In this document: piece after piece, positions 41,846 to 49,833 of the stretch
How positions within the stretch are numbered: the stretch's first letter is position 1
Layout: each line of letters starts with the position of its first letter
NCBI GenBank assembly: GCA_029222685.1
Contig: JARHVB010000085.1
Span: 248,001 to 312,000, forward strand
DNA from: Terripilifer ovatus
GTDB lineage: Bacteria > Pseudomonadota > Alphaproteobacteria > Rhizobiales > Beijerinckiaceae
DNA length: 64,000 nt
Reading direction: 5' to 3'
Translations under genes and position numbers: made by a program
Notes under the pieces: generated by a model
Databases searched by the model: none
Told to the model about the DNA's origin: nothing
The model's input: only the letters and a program-made list of their open reading frames with translations

Positions 41846-42118
41846 ATGTTGGGAAAACTGCTTATCGCCGCCGCGGCGTCGTTAACCTGGGTCGCCGCCG
41901 CCTCTGCGATGCCTTTGGCTCCGCTCACGTCGCAGACGGACATTACCGAGGTTCGGACGGTCTGCAATCAAACCGGCCAGTGCTGCGCAACCGGCAGCGG
42001 GCAATGTTTCGATTTCAGCCGCCCGCGCAGAAATTACTATCAGCCGCGTCGCTTTGCGCCGCCGCGCTACGGTTATTATCGGCAGCGCCAGATCCGGCGT
42101 CACTATTACGGCTACTGA
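41846..42118 (+). CDS. Small secreted Arg/Tyr-rich protein
   Basis: 90 residues. LLIAAAASLTWVAAASAMP is a signal peptide with cleavage after ASA. The mature 68 residues include four Cys in two pairs (CNQTGQCC, GQCF) that may form disulfides, then a basic aromatic tail (PRRNYYQPRRFAPPRYGYYR). Proteins of this look are common and uncharacterised in Rhizobiales. GGAAGGG lies before the ATG. It is likely periplasmic. Confidence 0.75.
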   Translation: MLGKLLIAAAASLTWVAAASAMPLAPLTSQTDITEVRTVCNQTGQCCATGSGQCFDFSRPRRNYYQPRRFAPPRYGYYRQRQIRRHYYGY

Positions 42119-42434
42119 AAGTCACTGTTCGATCTTACGCGACAGAGCGATCCGGGATGATCATGTCCCGATCGCCGGCAATACCCGGCGAGCAGGGCCA
42201 AGCACTCATTCAGCCGGACAACCCCAGGCCAGCGGGAGGGGGAACCTGCGCTGCCTGGGGTCAAGGTGCTTCGCGTGCCCGGAGAGCGTCCGGTTTTCAA
42301 AGCCTACGCAGTGCGGCCTTCCGGGGCTTTAACGGCGCACCGCCAATTTTAATCGCTTGTCGATCAATGCCGCAGATGCGGAACCATTCCATTGGGTGGC
42401 GTTTAAAGACCACGGAATGAACAGGAGTGGAGCG
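42119..42434 (+). other. Gene-free, structured spacer
   Basis: 316 bases without a supportable gene. CCCCAGGC-c-AGCG (42222-42234) pairs with CGCTGCCTGGGG (42249-42260) in a 12-pair stem with one bulge and a 14-base purine-rich loop (GGAGGGGGAACCTG). This could be an RNA element or a terminator for the secreted gene. A possible stress-sigma promoter follows at 42380. Confidence 0.4.
42380..42403 (+). promoter_or_regulatory. Possible EcfG-type general-stress promoter
   Basis: GGAAC (42380-42384) and CGTT (42400-42403) are 15 bases apart, ending 31 bases before the start of the next gene. Alphaproteobacterial EcfG promoters have GGAAC and CGTT separated by about 16-17 bases, so this is one short. 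It is a weak match. Confidence 0.25.
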
Positions 42435-42839
42435 ATGAGATATTTCTCTCTTTCGACCGTGGCCGCAGCAGCAATCCTGGCGTCAGCCGCGGCATTTGCG
42501 CAGGGCGCAAGCGGGTCTGGCGGCGGCGGTGCCGCAGCCGGTGCCGCGGCTGGCACATCGAGCGGCGCCGGCCGAAGCGGCACCGCGGCAGGGACGACTT
42601 CCGGCACAGCCAGTCCCAGCTTAACCGCGCCGGCAACAGGCACTCCGGGCACATCAGGAACAGGCACATCCGCCCCCATGTCGAGCGGTGTTGGAACTCC
42701 CGCAAACCCGGTCGGCGGTATCATCCGGGAGCCGGGGACGGGCGCGGCTGTCGGCGGCGCGGGGAGCGTGCCGGGTACGGTCGCGCCCGGCACGAACAAT
42801 GGCGGCTCCGGCGGGCAGCCAGGTCCGGGAACGCGCTAA
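42435..42839 (+). CDS. Secreted low-complexity Gly/Ala/Thr/Ser protein
   Basis: 134 residues from ATG 42435, with GGAGTGGAG upstream; the longer frame from 42357 is not supported. YFSLSTVAAAAILASAAAFAQ is a signal peptide. The mature part is almost wholly Gly, Ala, Ser, Thr and Pro (GSGGGGAAAGAAAGTSSGAG and similar) with a few hydrophobic residues (VGGIIREPG). It should be disordered and extracytoplasmic. The function is unknown; it may be a spacer-like envelope protein. Confidence 0.68.
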   Translation: MRYFSLSTVAAAAILASAAAFAQGASGSGGGGAAAGAAAGTSSGAGRSGTAAGTTSGTASPSLTAPATGTPGTSGTGTSAPMSSGVGTPANPVGGIIREPGTGAAVGGAGSVPGTVAPGTNNGGSGGQPGPGTR

Positions 42840-43089
42840 AAAATGCGGCGTGATTGCAGGGGCTCGGCGCTGCATCACGTCGGCCGGCAGTTCGAGATCG
42901 GCCTCGTCCGATTCGGATAAAGAGCCTGCGATGCTGTTCGAGCGCGTGAGCAGGCACTTCCCAATCGATGCCGCGGATGCTTTCGCGCCTTGAGCCCGAG
43001 AGGAACGCCCTGAAAATTCTCGCGGCAACCGCAACCTTCGCGCAATACGTGCATTGGCGACGTATCGACTCAACTGGAGCGAGGTAGCT

Positions 43090-43476
43090 ATGCCCGGCGC
43101 GGAAAAGGATGGTTTCGACCCACTCGATTTGGCGAAGCTGGTCGCTGACGGCGCCTGCGATCCTCCTCTGCATGCCTTACGCGAGTTCGCTCAGGCCTTC
43201 ATCGGCCTCCACGAAGAAAACCGCGCGCTCTATCAGGAGACCGACAATCTCCTCGTCATGCAGGAGTGTGCGGTGGGGACGCTGTTGGGCACCCTTCGTG
43301 CAATGCAGACTGTGGCACCTCCGGAATTGAGAAATCGCGTTTTCGAGGCGACACGGGCAGCCCAGGCAATCTGGGCGTGTCATCACCAGCTCGGAGTCAT
43401 CCTCGATGACATGCCGATCGAGCCGCACCACGAGCCGGAGGTTCGACAGACGCACGACAAAGGAGGAGCGCCATGA
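43090..43476 (+). CDS. Hypothetical helical protein coupled to a response regulator
   Basis: 128 residues from ATG 43090 with GCGAGG upstream. The protein is soluble and mostly helical: HALREFAQAFIGLHEENRAL and MQECAVGTLLGTLRAMQTVA suggest a short coiled coil. The C-terminus is His/Glu-rich (IEPHHEPEVRQTHDKGG). The stop overlaps the ATG of a CheY-like regulator (ATGA), so the two are made together. It might be the regulator's partner or a phosphotransfer-like protein, though no clear phosphotransfer His motif can be seen. Confidence 0.68.
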   Translation: MPGAEKDGFDPLDLAKLVADGACDPPLHALREFAQAFIGLHEENRALYQETDNLLVMQECAVGTLLGTLRAMQTVAPPELRNRVFEATRAAQAIWACHHQLGVILDDMPIEPHHEPEVRQTHDKGGAP

Positions 43477-43823
43477 GGTCTGAACAGCTTCTTGTTGTCG
43501 AAGATGATTTCATCCTCCGTTTTGATCTGGTCATGACCCTGGAAGACGAAGGCTATCCCGTCCTGTCGACCTGCAACGCCGATGCGGCGATTGCATTGTT
43601 GAACGAGCAGGACATCAGAGCCGTGATCTCCGATGTCAGAATGCCCGGCTCGATGGATGGGATAGGGCTTGCGCACACCGTTCAGGCGCGCTGGCCACAT
43701 GTTCCGGTCCTTCTCATGTCTGGGCATGTCAGGCCGGAGGAAGTTCCGCCATCGGTCCATCTGTTCGTCAAACCGATTTCACCCCGGCAACTGACCACGA
43801 CGATCCACAGGGTGCTTTCGTAG
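43473..43823 (+). CDS. Single-domain response regulator (CheY-like)
   Basis: A 116-residue receiver domain with no output domain. LLVVEDDFILRFDLV gives the acidic pocket, AVISDVRMPG the phosphoacceptor Asp (about 50), LLMSGH the conserved Thr/Ser position (Ser here) and FVKPISP the conserved Lys. It would act through protein contact. The sensor kinase is not in the neighbourhood. It is translationally coupled to the helical protein before it. Confidence 0.9.
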   Translation: MRSEQLLVVEDDFILRFDLVMTLEDEGYPVLSTCNADAAIALLNEQDIRAVISDVRMPGSMDGIGLAHTVQARWPHVPVLLMSGHVRPEEVPPSVHLFVKPISPRQLTTTIHRVLS

Positions 43824-44052
43824 GCGCTGCATCGGTCGCGAACCTCCCGCTCTGCATGGCGACAAATTCGGCAGCGGTTTCAACGCCTGTTGCGGGATAT
43901 TCCTAGCCCACCTTCCAACCGCTTCGCACTTTGGCCGCGTTGACTGCACCGAATGACCACATGGTCAACAGAAGAAGGCCAGCATCAATTGTTCAATTTT
44001 ATTGCCCAGGCGATTTGCCGGGCGAAGGCTGCTCATAAGGGAAGGATCAACG

Positions 44053-44412
44053 ATGCGAACATTGATGGCACTCACCGCGCTCTCAGTCCTGGCCTTCACA
44101 GCCCCAATTCAGGCTCAGTCGCAGGTTCCCCAGAGTAGCCGTGACGGAGCTGCGGCGGATACGCAGCCTGTCCCCAAGCTCACGAAGGTCGAGATCGTCG
44201 ACTTCAGCGACCTCTCCGTCGGGGTCCAAAACCAGGTCGCTGCCGTCATTGCAACGACGAAGCAGGAGGACATGCAAAAATTGCATCAATCGATCGATGC
44301 AATACCGGAGGCGTCGCAGGCGCTGAAGGCGAAAGGTGTCAGTACATCTCAAATTGTTGTCGCCAGTCTCGATGAGACGGGGACGCTTACACTGATCACC
44401 AAATCATCCTGA
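44053..44412 (+). CDS. Small secreted hypothetical protein
   Basis: 119 residues from ATG 44053, preceded by GGGAAGGATC. LMALTALSVLAFTAPIQAQ is a signal peptide. The mature part contains LTKVEIVDFSDLSVGVQNQV and a C-terminal VVASLDETGTLTLITKSS. No Cys, no lipobox. The family is not recognised. It is separated by 43 bases from a following small gene on the same strand. Confidence 0.68.
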   Translation: MRTLMALTALSVLAFTAPIQAQSQVPQSSRDGAAADTQPVPKLTKVEIVDFSDLSVGVQNQVAAVIATTKQEDMQKLHQSIDAIPEASQALKAKGVSTSQIVVASLDETGTLTLITKSS

Positions 44413-44455
44413 CATCTCGTCTCCCAGAGATCGAGGCAACACAAGGAAACATGCT

Positions 44456-44746
44456 ATGAAATTGACATCCGCAAATGTTGGTCAAACGCTGGGCCATCTC
44501 GACGCAAAAGTCGTGCCTTACGATCATCCGGTGAATGAGCAATTGGTCAGTCTCTTCGGAAACCATACCTTTTTCCTGGATCAGAGCGGGCTTAAAATTG
44601 TCGAGCCGGAGGAGTCGCGTGAGGACGGCGTCGTCACCGGACGCGTGATCAAGGTCGCCAAATGGGCGGATGGAACCCGGACCAGTCTGGCGCCCCATGA
44701 TCGCGAAGTGACCGAAATCATTGTCCCCCTCGAGCAGGCGGCATAG
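44456..44746 (+). CDS. Hypothetical protein
   Basis: 96 residues with ACAAGGAAAC before the ATG. The composition is soluble and beta-rich: VSLFGNHTFFLDQSGLKIVE and GRVIKVAKWADGT. No signal peptide. It is similar in size to small stress-related cytoplasmic proteins, but no family is recognised. It likely shares a transcript with the secreted protein upstream. Confidence 0.65.
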   Translation: MKLTSANVGQTLGHLDAKVVPYDHPVNEQLVSLFGNHTFFLDQSGLKIVEPEESREDGVVTGRVIKVAKWADGTRTSLAPHDREVTEIIVPLEQAA

Positions 44747-44886
44747 AAACCGCATCTATCGCTGCCGCGCCATTGCTCTGTCTGCTTCGGCAGGCAATCC
44801 CCGGAACAGGCGGAGCAATTGCCGCTCATCCAAACGAGAACTGGCTGGGCGGCGACCCGCCGGCCAGCAAACCCTTTACAGGAATT

Positions 44887-45543
44887 CTAGTTCGCTCCTG
44901 ATGTCGCTTCGCCTGCAGCGCCGATGATCAGCCGGGCCAGCACGTCATACCCGTCGGCATCGAGGTGGAGGTCGTCGCTGGTGAAGCGCGGATTGAGCTT
45001 GCCGTCGATCGCCATCGCCGGCCAGGTGTCGACAAACGTGCAGTGCGGGGGACGGCAGCTTTTCCCGATCAAGGCGTTCACCTGAAGGACCGCCGGATTG
45101 TACTCGTGGAGATCTTCGCCCAGCGGCATGATCGACAGCACGGTGACGGGCATCGGCAGCCGCTCGATGATGGCTGCGATATTGGCCGCGATCGTCTCGA
45201 CCGCCTCGCCTCTGGTAATGTCGTTCACGCCGATCAGCAATATGGCGCGCGTGCCGGTGATGTCGCCGAGCCTTCTGAGGACGCCGGCGGTCGTATCGCC
45301 GGCGATCCCGTAATTCGCGAAGTCGGGGCCGAGAAGCCGATTCCACTTGCCCCGGGCGATCTGGCTGTCGCCGATCATCGCGATCGAGCCTGCGGGCGGG
45401 GACTGCTGCAATTGCTTGCGCCGCTCGGCGATGCCGAAGTCCAGTTGGACCGCCATAATGAACTTCTTGGCCTCGGTGCTGAAGATGATGCCGAGCGCCG
45501 CGCCGATCATCAGGCAGGCGAGTCCGATGAAAATTGGTTTCAT
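44887..45543 (-). CDS. SGNH/GDSL-type hydrolase
   Basis: 218 residues from ATG 45543. A single hydrophobic anchor or signal is at residues 3-21 (PIFIGLACLMIGAALGIIF). The catalytic blocks are GDSQ (58-61, nucleophile Ser60), NYGIAGDTT, LIGVNDI and DDLHLDADGY with the Asp-His pair. It should deacylate or hydrolyse an ester at the outer face of the inner membrane. ORFs extending upstream to 45627 run into tandem repeats. GAAAAT before the ATG is weak as a ribosome site. Confidence 0.85.
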   Translation of the reverse strand: MKPIFIGLACLMIGAALGIIFSTEAKKFIMAVQLDFGIAERRKQLQQSPPAGSIAMIGDSQIARGKWNRLLGPDFANYGIAGDTTAGVLRRLGDITGTRAILLIGVNDITRGEAVETIAANIAAIIERLPMPVTVLSIMPLGEDLHEYNPAVLQVNALIGKSCRPPHCTFVDTWPAMAIDGKLNPRFTSDDLHLDADGYDVLARLIIGAAGEATSGAN

Positions 45544-45589
45544 AAAATTTTCCCGATGGAGAGCCGCCATCCCGCAATCGCTCCCAAGC

Positions 45590-45635
45590 GGTTGCCCAAG
45601 TCCGGTTGCCCAAGTCCGGTTGCCCAAGCCGGTTG
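45590..45635. repeat. 14-bp tandem repeat, about three units
   Basis: GGTTGCCCAAGTCC occurs at 45590-45603 and 45604-45617, a 13-base variant GGTTGCCCAAGCC at 45618-45630, and a partial GGTTGG after. The array lies 47 bases upstream of the SGNH hydrolase start. Confidence 0.85.
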
Positions 45636-45735
45636 GATGCCCACAAAACGCGCAGCGACCGAGGGAACTTCCGGGAATCGTCCGAGTTCAACTCCTGCCG
45701 GGATTTTAAAACCGGATCAAGGGTGGAGAGCCTTC

Positions 45736-45822
45736 ATGGACACCTTTTGGACGCCATCTGTCGTTGGTTGCGTTTACGGCTCGGTTCTCAGTGTATTGCT
45801 TGTGGTCGCCGTTCTCGGGTGA
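45736..45822 (+). CDS. Possible 28-residue single-helix membrane peptide
   Basis: ATG 45736 with GGAG seven bases upstream opens a 28-codon frame (MDTFWTPSVVGCVYGSVLSV, then LLVVAVLG). The whole second half is one hydrophobic helix. The gap 45544-45873 holds no other gene. Small membrane peptides of this form exist in many bacteria, but only the ribosome site and hydrophobic pattern support this one. Confidence 0.3.
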   Translation: MDTFWTPSVVGCVYGSVLSVLLVVAVLG

Positions 45823-45873
45823 ACGAATGGACCTGTCACGCCGAAATGACCGAAAGGTTTCGGCGCGATCTCG

Positions 45874-46386
45874 CTATTTATCAAGGTCGGCAAAACAACC
45901 CGATATCCTGCTGACGATCGGGTTGTAGAGTGCTGCCTGCGATTTGTCGTAGGTCATTTCGAAGTCTTTGAACTGATCGGCTTTGCGGTTGTAGAAGATC
46001 TTGGCGTAGAACAGCCCGCTGCCATTCTCGCCTGAGACAACCGCCCATTTGGCGTGCATCGCGCGATAGGTCACCTTTCCGCTCGGGCCGGCCAGGCGTT
46101 TGCCGGCGTCTTCGATCGTCTGCTTGAGGTTCGAGTCGAGCGCATTGTTGCTGCCCCAGACCGCGAGTTCGGCGCCGTCCTTGCCGGTGAACCTGCGGCC
46201 GTCGCCGTTTTCCGGTTCCGGCTGTGCGGTCAGCAGGTCTTTGGGATAGCAGATGTGATATTGAAAGCGCGGATTGCCGTAATACACCCAGGAATGGCCG
46301 TCATTCCGCGCTTCCTTGGCTTGCGCCTGCAGGCATGCGCCCAAGGTGCAGAACATCGCCAATCCCGTTAAAAAAGCTTTCGGCAT
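45874..46386 (-). CDS. Secreted hypothetical protein
   Basis: 170 residues. The N-terminus AFLTGLAMFCTLGACLQAQA is a signal peptide; the Cys in LGACLQ could be a lipobox-like Cys, though the motif is imperfect. The mature protein contains SWVYYGNPRFQYHICYPKD, WAVVSGENGSGLFYAKIFYN and a C-terminal RISGCFADLD; two Cys may pair. It is likely periplasmic. Function unknown. Confidence 0.72.
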   Translation of the reverse strand: MPKAFLTGLAMFCTLGACLQAQAKEARNDGHSWVYYGNPRFQYHICYPKDLLTAQPEPENGDGRRFTGKDGAELAVWGSNNALDSNLKQTIEDAGKRLAGPSGKVTYRAMHAKWAVVSGENGSGLFYAKIFYNRKADQFKDFEMTYDKSQAALYNPIVSRISGCFADLDK

Positions 46387-46440
46387 CGTCCTGCCTTCCC
46401 TCGGCCATACCGTGGATGTGCGATATCTCCGCCCGGCAGT

Positions 46441-48063
46441 TTATGCGCGGGCGCTCCCGGTCGTCTCGCGCGCCAGCAGCGCCGCATTGGCAAATGTGAG
46501 CATCATCTGATCGACCAATTCGGGGACGAAGGCGTTTGCTTCCGGCGCCGGCATGGGTTTGCCATCGCGATGAAATGTGAGACGGCCTTGCGCCAATGCG
46601 CTTTCAACTCCGGCGTGGATGGCCGCCTTGTCGTTGACGCCATCCAGCAACGGCAGGATCGCCTGGGCGAACGGATCGATTCTGACCTTTTCGTGCCGCA
46701 GGCTCGTGGTCGTCGTCTCGCCGCGGCTGGCATCAAGACGGGCGATGGCAAAGGCAACGGGCCTGTCGCCGGCCGCCGATGTCTGCGCTTCGACGGGCGC
46801 TGCCAGCGCAGTCAAGATGCCGGTCGTCACCATTTTAAAAACGACTTCGAGCACAAGCGCTCGTCCTGTCTCATTGCGCGCCGCCGCCGGCAGGATTGAA
46901 TAGAGATCCTCAAGGCAGAACGATCCGGGAAACGCCGACGCGATGCGTTCCAGCACATTGATGAGCGGCGATGCCTTCGTCGTCACCGTCCGCCCCTGGG
47001 CATCGCGCAGCGTCGAGCTGCCGTCCTGTCCGTGCTCGAGCTGCATTCCCGCCACCGTCAGGAAATGCAGCGGCGCCAGCGCGGCAGGCGAAAGATTGCG
47101 GTTGATCAGGGCTGCCCGCTGCGCGTCGACCAGCAGCGACTGCCGGAAGGTGCGGCCGTTGAGCATGTCGACATATTGTTCCGCCGCGAGAAACTGGTTG
47201 TTGGAGATGTCGCGCACGCGTTTCGCCGTCTCGGCCGGCAGGTTGTCGAGAATGACCGATGCAAGATCGCTTTCGCCAAGATATCCCAAGCCGTTGCGGC
47301 GGGCGGCGTCGACGAAATTCATGAACGTGCAGGGCTCGTTGGTTTCTTCCAGAAATTCATGGGCGATATAATCGTCGGGCAATTGCGCGAGCCGATCCGC
47401 CCAGAGCTGCAGGTTCTGCTTGTGGACGCCGGTATCGTGCGTCGCATCTTTAAGGAACGCCAGCAGTTCGCGCGCCTTGGCGACGCGGCTGCGCGAATCA
47501 TTGTTATCGGGCACATGCAAAAGAAAACTGTCGCGCAAGGCTTGCAGCGTGCGCCATCCGGGAAGCACGTTGTAGCTGATGTTGGCGATGCCGACATCCG
47601 ACAGGCGTTCCTTGCAAATGCGCAGAATGGCCTCGCGCACCGGCCCCGGCACCCAGGAATAGACGCCGTGACAGATGATGTAGTCGAACTGTCCGTCTTC
47701 CGCGCCGAGTTCGGTGAAGCTTTTGCAATGGATTTCGATGTTCGCGAGATCGGCATCCTTGATGCGGGCGCGCCCCGCCGCCACCTGCGTGCGGGACAGA
47801 TCGACGCCGACAAATCTGGCGTCGGGAAACCGGGACGCCAGCGGAATGATGTTGCCGCCGGCGGCGCAGCCGAGTTCCAGAACCTTTGCATGTTCAACCG
47901 GCGCGTAAGGCAGTCCGAAGAGGTGGGCGATCGCTGCGAGGCGCGCCGGCTGGGTCTGTGGAAACGGATTGGAAGTGTAAGGCAGCAGGTCGTATTTCAA
48001 GGCCGTGCGTGCGATCATCGACTCGACATCCTGCGCCGGTGCGAGAGCGGAAGCCAACGACAT
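46441..48063 (-). CDS. Class I SAM-dependent methyltransferase with MethyTransf_Reg domain
   Basis: 540 residues. AAGGAGA six bases upstream of ATG 48063 fixes the start; longer in-frame ORFs are built of the 18-bp repeat. The SAM-binding motif VLELGCAAGGN is at 61-71 and the second acidic residue in FVGVDLSRTQ at about 84. A regulatory domain of the PF10119 type follows from about 215, with NEPCTFMNFVDAARRNGLGY. The target molecule is unknown. The long C-terminal helical part is typical of the family. Confidence 0.85.
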   Translation of the reverse strand: MSLASALAPAQDVESMIARTALKYDLLPYTSNPFPQTQPARLAAIAHLFGLPYAPVEHAKVLELGCAAGGNIIPLASRFPDARFVGVDLSRTQVAAGRARIKDADLANIEIHCKSFTELGAEDGQFDYIICHGVYSWVPGPVREAILRICKERLSDVGIANISYNVLPGWRTLQALRDSFLLHVPDNNDSRSRVAKARELLAFLKDATHDTGVHKQNLQLWADRLAQLPDDYIAHEFLEETNEPCTFMNFVDAARRNGLGYLGESDLASVILDNLPAETAKRVRDISNNQFLAAEQYVDMLNGRTFRQSLLVDAQRAALINRNLSPAALAPLHFLTVAGMQLEHGQDGSSTLRDAQGRTVTTKASPLINVLERIASAFPGSFCLEDLYSILPAAARNETGRALVLEVVFKMVTTGILTALAAPVEAQTSAAGDRPVAFAIARLDASRGETTTTSLRHEKVRIDPFAQAILPLLDGVNDKAAIHAGVESALAQGRLTFHRDGKPMPAPEANAFVPELVDQMMLTFANAALLARETTGSARA

Positions 48064-48084
48064 GCTTGTCTCCTTCGTTCTTCG

Positions 48085-48130
48085 GTCTGGCAAGGTTCTT
48101 GGGTCTGGCAAGGTTCTTGGGTCTGGCAAG
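48085..48130. repeat. 18-bp tandem repeat, 2.6 units
   Basis: GTCTGGCAAGGTTCTTGG occurs at 48085-48102 and 48103-48120, with a partial GTCTGGCAAG at 48121-48130. The unit is six codons long and lies in frame with the methyltransferase, where it would encode repeats of Leu-Pro-Asp-Pro-Arg-Thr. It sits just upstream of the start chosen from the ribosome site. Confidence 0.85.
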
Positions 48131-48216
48131 ACCTCTGCAGTCGCGCCTGACCAGCCTCTGTAGCACGGCCGGCCGACGAGCGCGACCGGCGCCGGCCCGG
48201 TGATATGTCTGCTGGT

Positions 48217-48891
48217 CTAGCCCGCGATCCTCGCCGCCCACGCCGCCGCGGTCTCGGCCATCGTCTTCAGGTGATCGGCGGCGGAAAAGCCCGACACGCT
48301 CTTGCGCGGCCGAAGATCATGGTCGCCGTCTTCCAGCCAGAGGATCTCGATGCTCGTTGCGAGCTTGTAACCCGCCACCTCCTCACGTGTGCCGAACGGA
48401 TCGCGCGTGCCTTGCACGATCAGCGCTGGCGTTTTGAGATGCGCGAGATGCTGTGTGCGCACTTGCTCGGGCTTTCCCATGGGATGGAAAGGATAGCCGA
48501 GACAGAGCAGGCCGGCGATGCGACCCTTCGCATAAAGATCATCCGAGATCATGCTGGCGACGCGCCCGCCCATCGATTTGCCGCCGATAATCAGCGGGCC
48601 TTTGGCGTTCAGCGCATCGATCGCGGCGATATATTCGGGCATCACCTTGTCGGCGCGCGGCGGCGGCTTGCGGCCTCCGGTGCGGCGCGCGGCCATGTAG
48701 TCGAATTCGAAGCGCACCACCCGCAGGCCCTGCGCCGCCAGCGCCTGCGCGCTGGCGTTCATGGAGGCGGAATCCATCGGCGCCCCGGCGCCATGCGCCA
48801 GCAGCACCGTTATCTTTGCCCGTTCGGGGCCGTCCTGCAGAAAGATCGTGGTCATGGCGGGCAGCATTTCATACCGGATGAGATCGTTCAA
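48217..48891 (-). CDS. Alpha/beta hydrolase (KANL3/Tex30-like dienelactone hydrolase fold)
   Basis: About 224 residues, possibly starting at the internal ATG near residue 13. LLAHGAGAPMDSASMNA is the oxyanion-loop region. The nucleophile elbow is GGKSMGGRVA, the Asp is in QGTRDPFGT and the His in DGDHDLRPR. These define the small KANL3/Tex30 alpha/beta hydrolase family. The substrate is unknown. It is divergent from the SnoaL-like gene. Confidence 0.85.
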   Translation of the reverse strand: MNDLIRYEMLPAMTTIFLQDGPERAKITVLLAHGAGAPMDSASMNASAQALAAQGLRVVRFEFDYMAARRTGGRKPPPRADKVMPEYIAAIDALNAKGPLIIGGKSMGGRVASMISDDLYAKGRIAGLLCLGYPFHPMGKPEQVRTQHLAHLKTPALIVQGTRDPFGTREEVAGYKLATSIEILWLEDGDHDLRPRKSVSGFSAADHLKTMAETAAAWAARIAG

Positions 48892-48961
48892 ATTCTGTTG
48901 CCGGAACCTCGGGCAGGGCGGGGCGTTGTGGCGAGAGCATCAGACCAGGGGAGAAACCATC

Positions 48962-49357
48962 ATGTCCCAGCAGGCCGAGGCCACGAAAGACGAGATCATC
49001 GCCCTTGAGCGCTCCTACTGGGACGCGATGAAGAAGAAGGACGGACGCCGCGCGGCGGAGCTTTCCGGAGAAAATTCCATAGTCACCGGCGCGCGGGGCG
49101 TCATGATCATCGCCAAAGACAAGATGGGAAAGATGACGGAAGACGGCTCATGGACGCTCGACGATTACGCCTTCGACAAGGTCGAGGTTTCGACCCCCGC
49201 CGAAAACGTCGCGATCATCGCCTATACGGTCCGGCAGAAAGTCACCATGAACGGCAAGGCGCAGGATTTGAAGGCCGCCGATAGTTCGACCTGGATTCGC
49301 GGGTCGAACGGGTGGGAGTGTCACGCCCACAGCGAGGCATTTTTGAACGACAAGTGA
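48962..49357 (+). CDS. SnoaL/DUF4440-type small protein
   Basis: 131 residues from ATG 48962 with GGGGAGAAA upstream; frame extension to 48761 overlaps the hydrolase and is rejected. KDEIIALERSYWDAMKKKDGRRA at the N-terminus and NSIVTGARGVMIIAKDKMGKM are typical of the NTF2-like fold. The pocket may bind a small hydrophobic ligand. Its function is not defined. The C-terminus GWECHAHSEAFLND includes His residues. Confidence 0.8.
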   Translation: MSQQAEATKDEIIALERSYWDAMKKKDGRRAAELSGENSIVTGARGVMIIAKDKMGKMTEDGSWTLDDYAFDKVEVSTPAENVAIIAYTVRQKVTMNGKAQDLKAADSSTWIRGSNGWECHAHSEAFLNDK

Positions 49358-49371
49358 GGACGCGCTATCGC

Positions 49372-49833
49372 TCAAACTCCCTCGGGCCACTTGCGCGTCG
49401 CCTCTATCGACTCGCCGGTCTCCAGCAGGCTCTTCAGGCTGGCGAGGATCATCGGCCAGCCGCCTGAGACGGCTTCGATCAGCTTGGAACCCTTGCGGTC
49501 GATTTCGTGCACCAGGGTGAGCTTCATGGTGTCGCCCTGCTGTTCGAGATCGATGGTCAGGCGCGAAAAGCCTTCCGCCTTCATCTCGGGCTTGAACTCG
49601 TTGCGCCAGCTCAGCACCAGCCGTTTGCGCGGCTCGATCTCGATGATCTCGCCCTGATCGCCGATGCGCCCGTCCGGGATCATGAGCTTCCACGACGCGC
49701 CGGGCTGCCAGGTGGAGTCCTGCCAGGTTTCCACCCAGTAGCGGCGGGTGAAGGCTGGGTCGATGAGAGCCTGCCACAGCTTTTCCGGTGTGGTGCGGAT
49801 GTAGGTCACGTAGACGAAGCGGGACTTATCCAT
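49372..49833 (-). CDS. SRPBCC (AHSA1-like) domain protein, second copy
   Basis: 153 residues. YVTYIRTTPEKLWQALIDPAFTRRYW and VETWQDSTWQPGASWKLM are AHSA1-type. SGGWPMILASLKSLLETGE is the C-terminal helix. The start overlaps the ArsR gene by eight bases, at ATG 49833 or 49836. It is the partner of the ArsR regulator and parallels the pair at 10.4-11.2 kb. A ligand is not known. Confidence 0.85.
   Translation of the reverse strand: MDKSRFVYVTYIRTTPEKLWQALIDPAFTRRYWVETWQDSTWQPGASWKLMIPDGRIGDQGEIIEIEPRKRLVLSWRNEFKPEMKAEGFSRLTIDLEQQGDTMKLTLVHEIDRKGSKLIEAVSGGWPMILASLKSLLETGESIEATRKWPEGV

Noticed and set aside
45590..45635. CRISPR array
   Set aside because: The units are contiguous 14-mers without spacers and no cas genes occur in the window.
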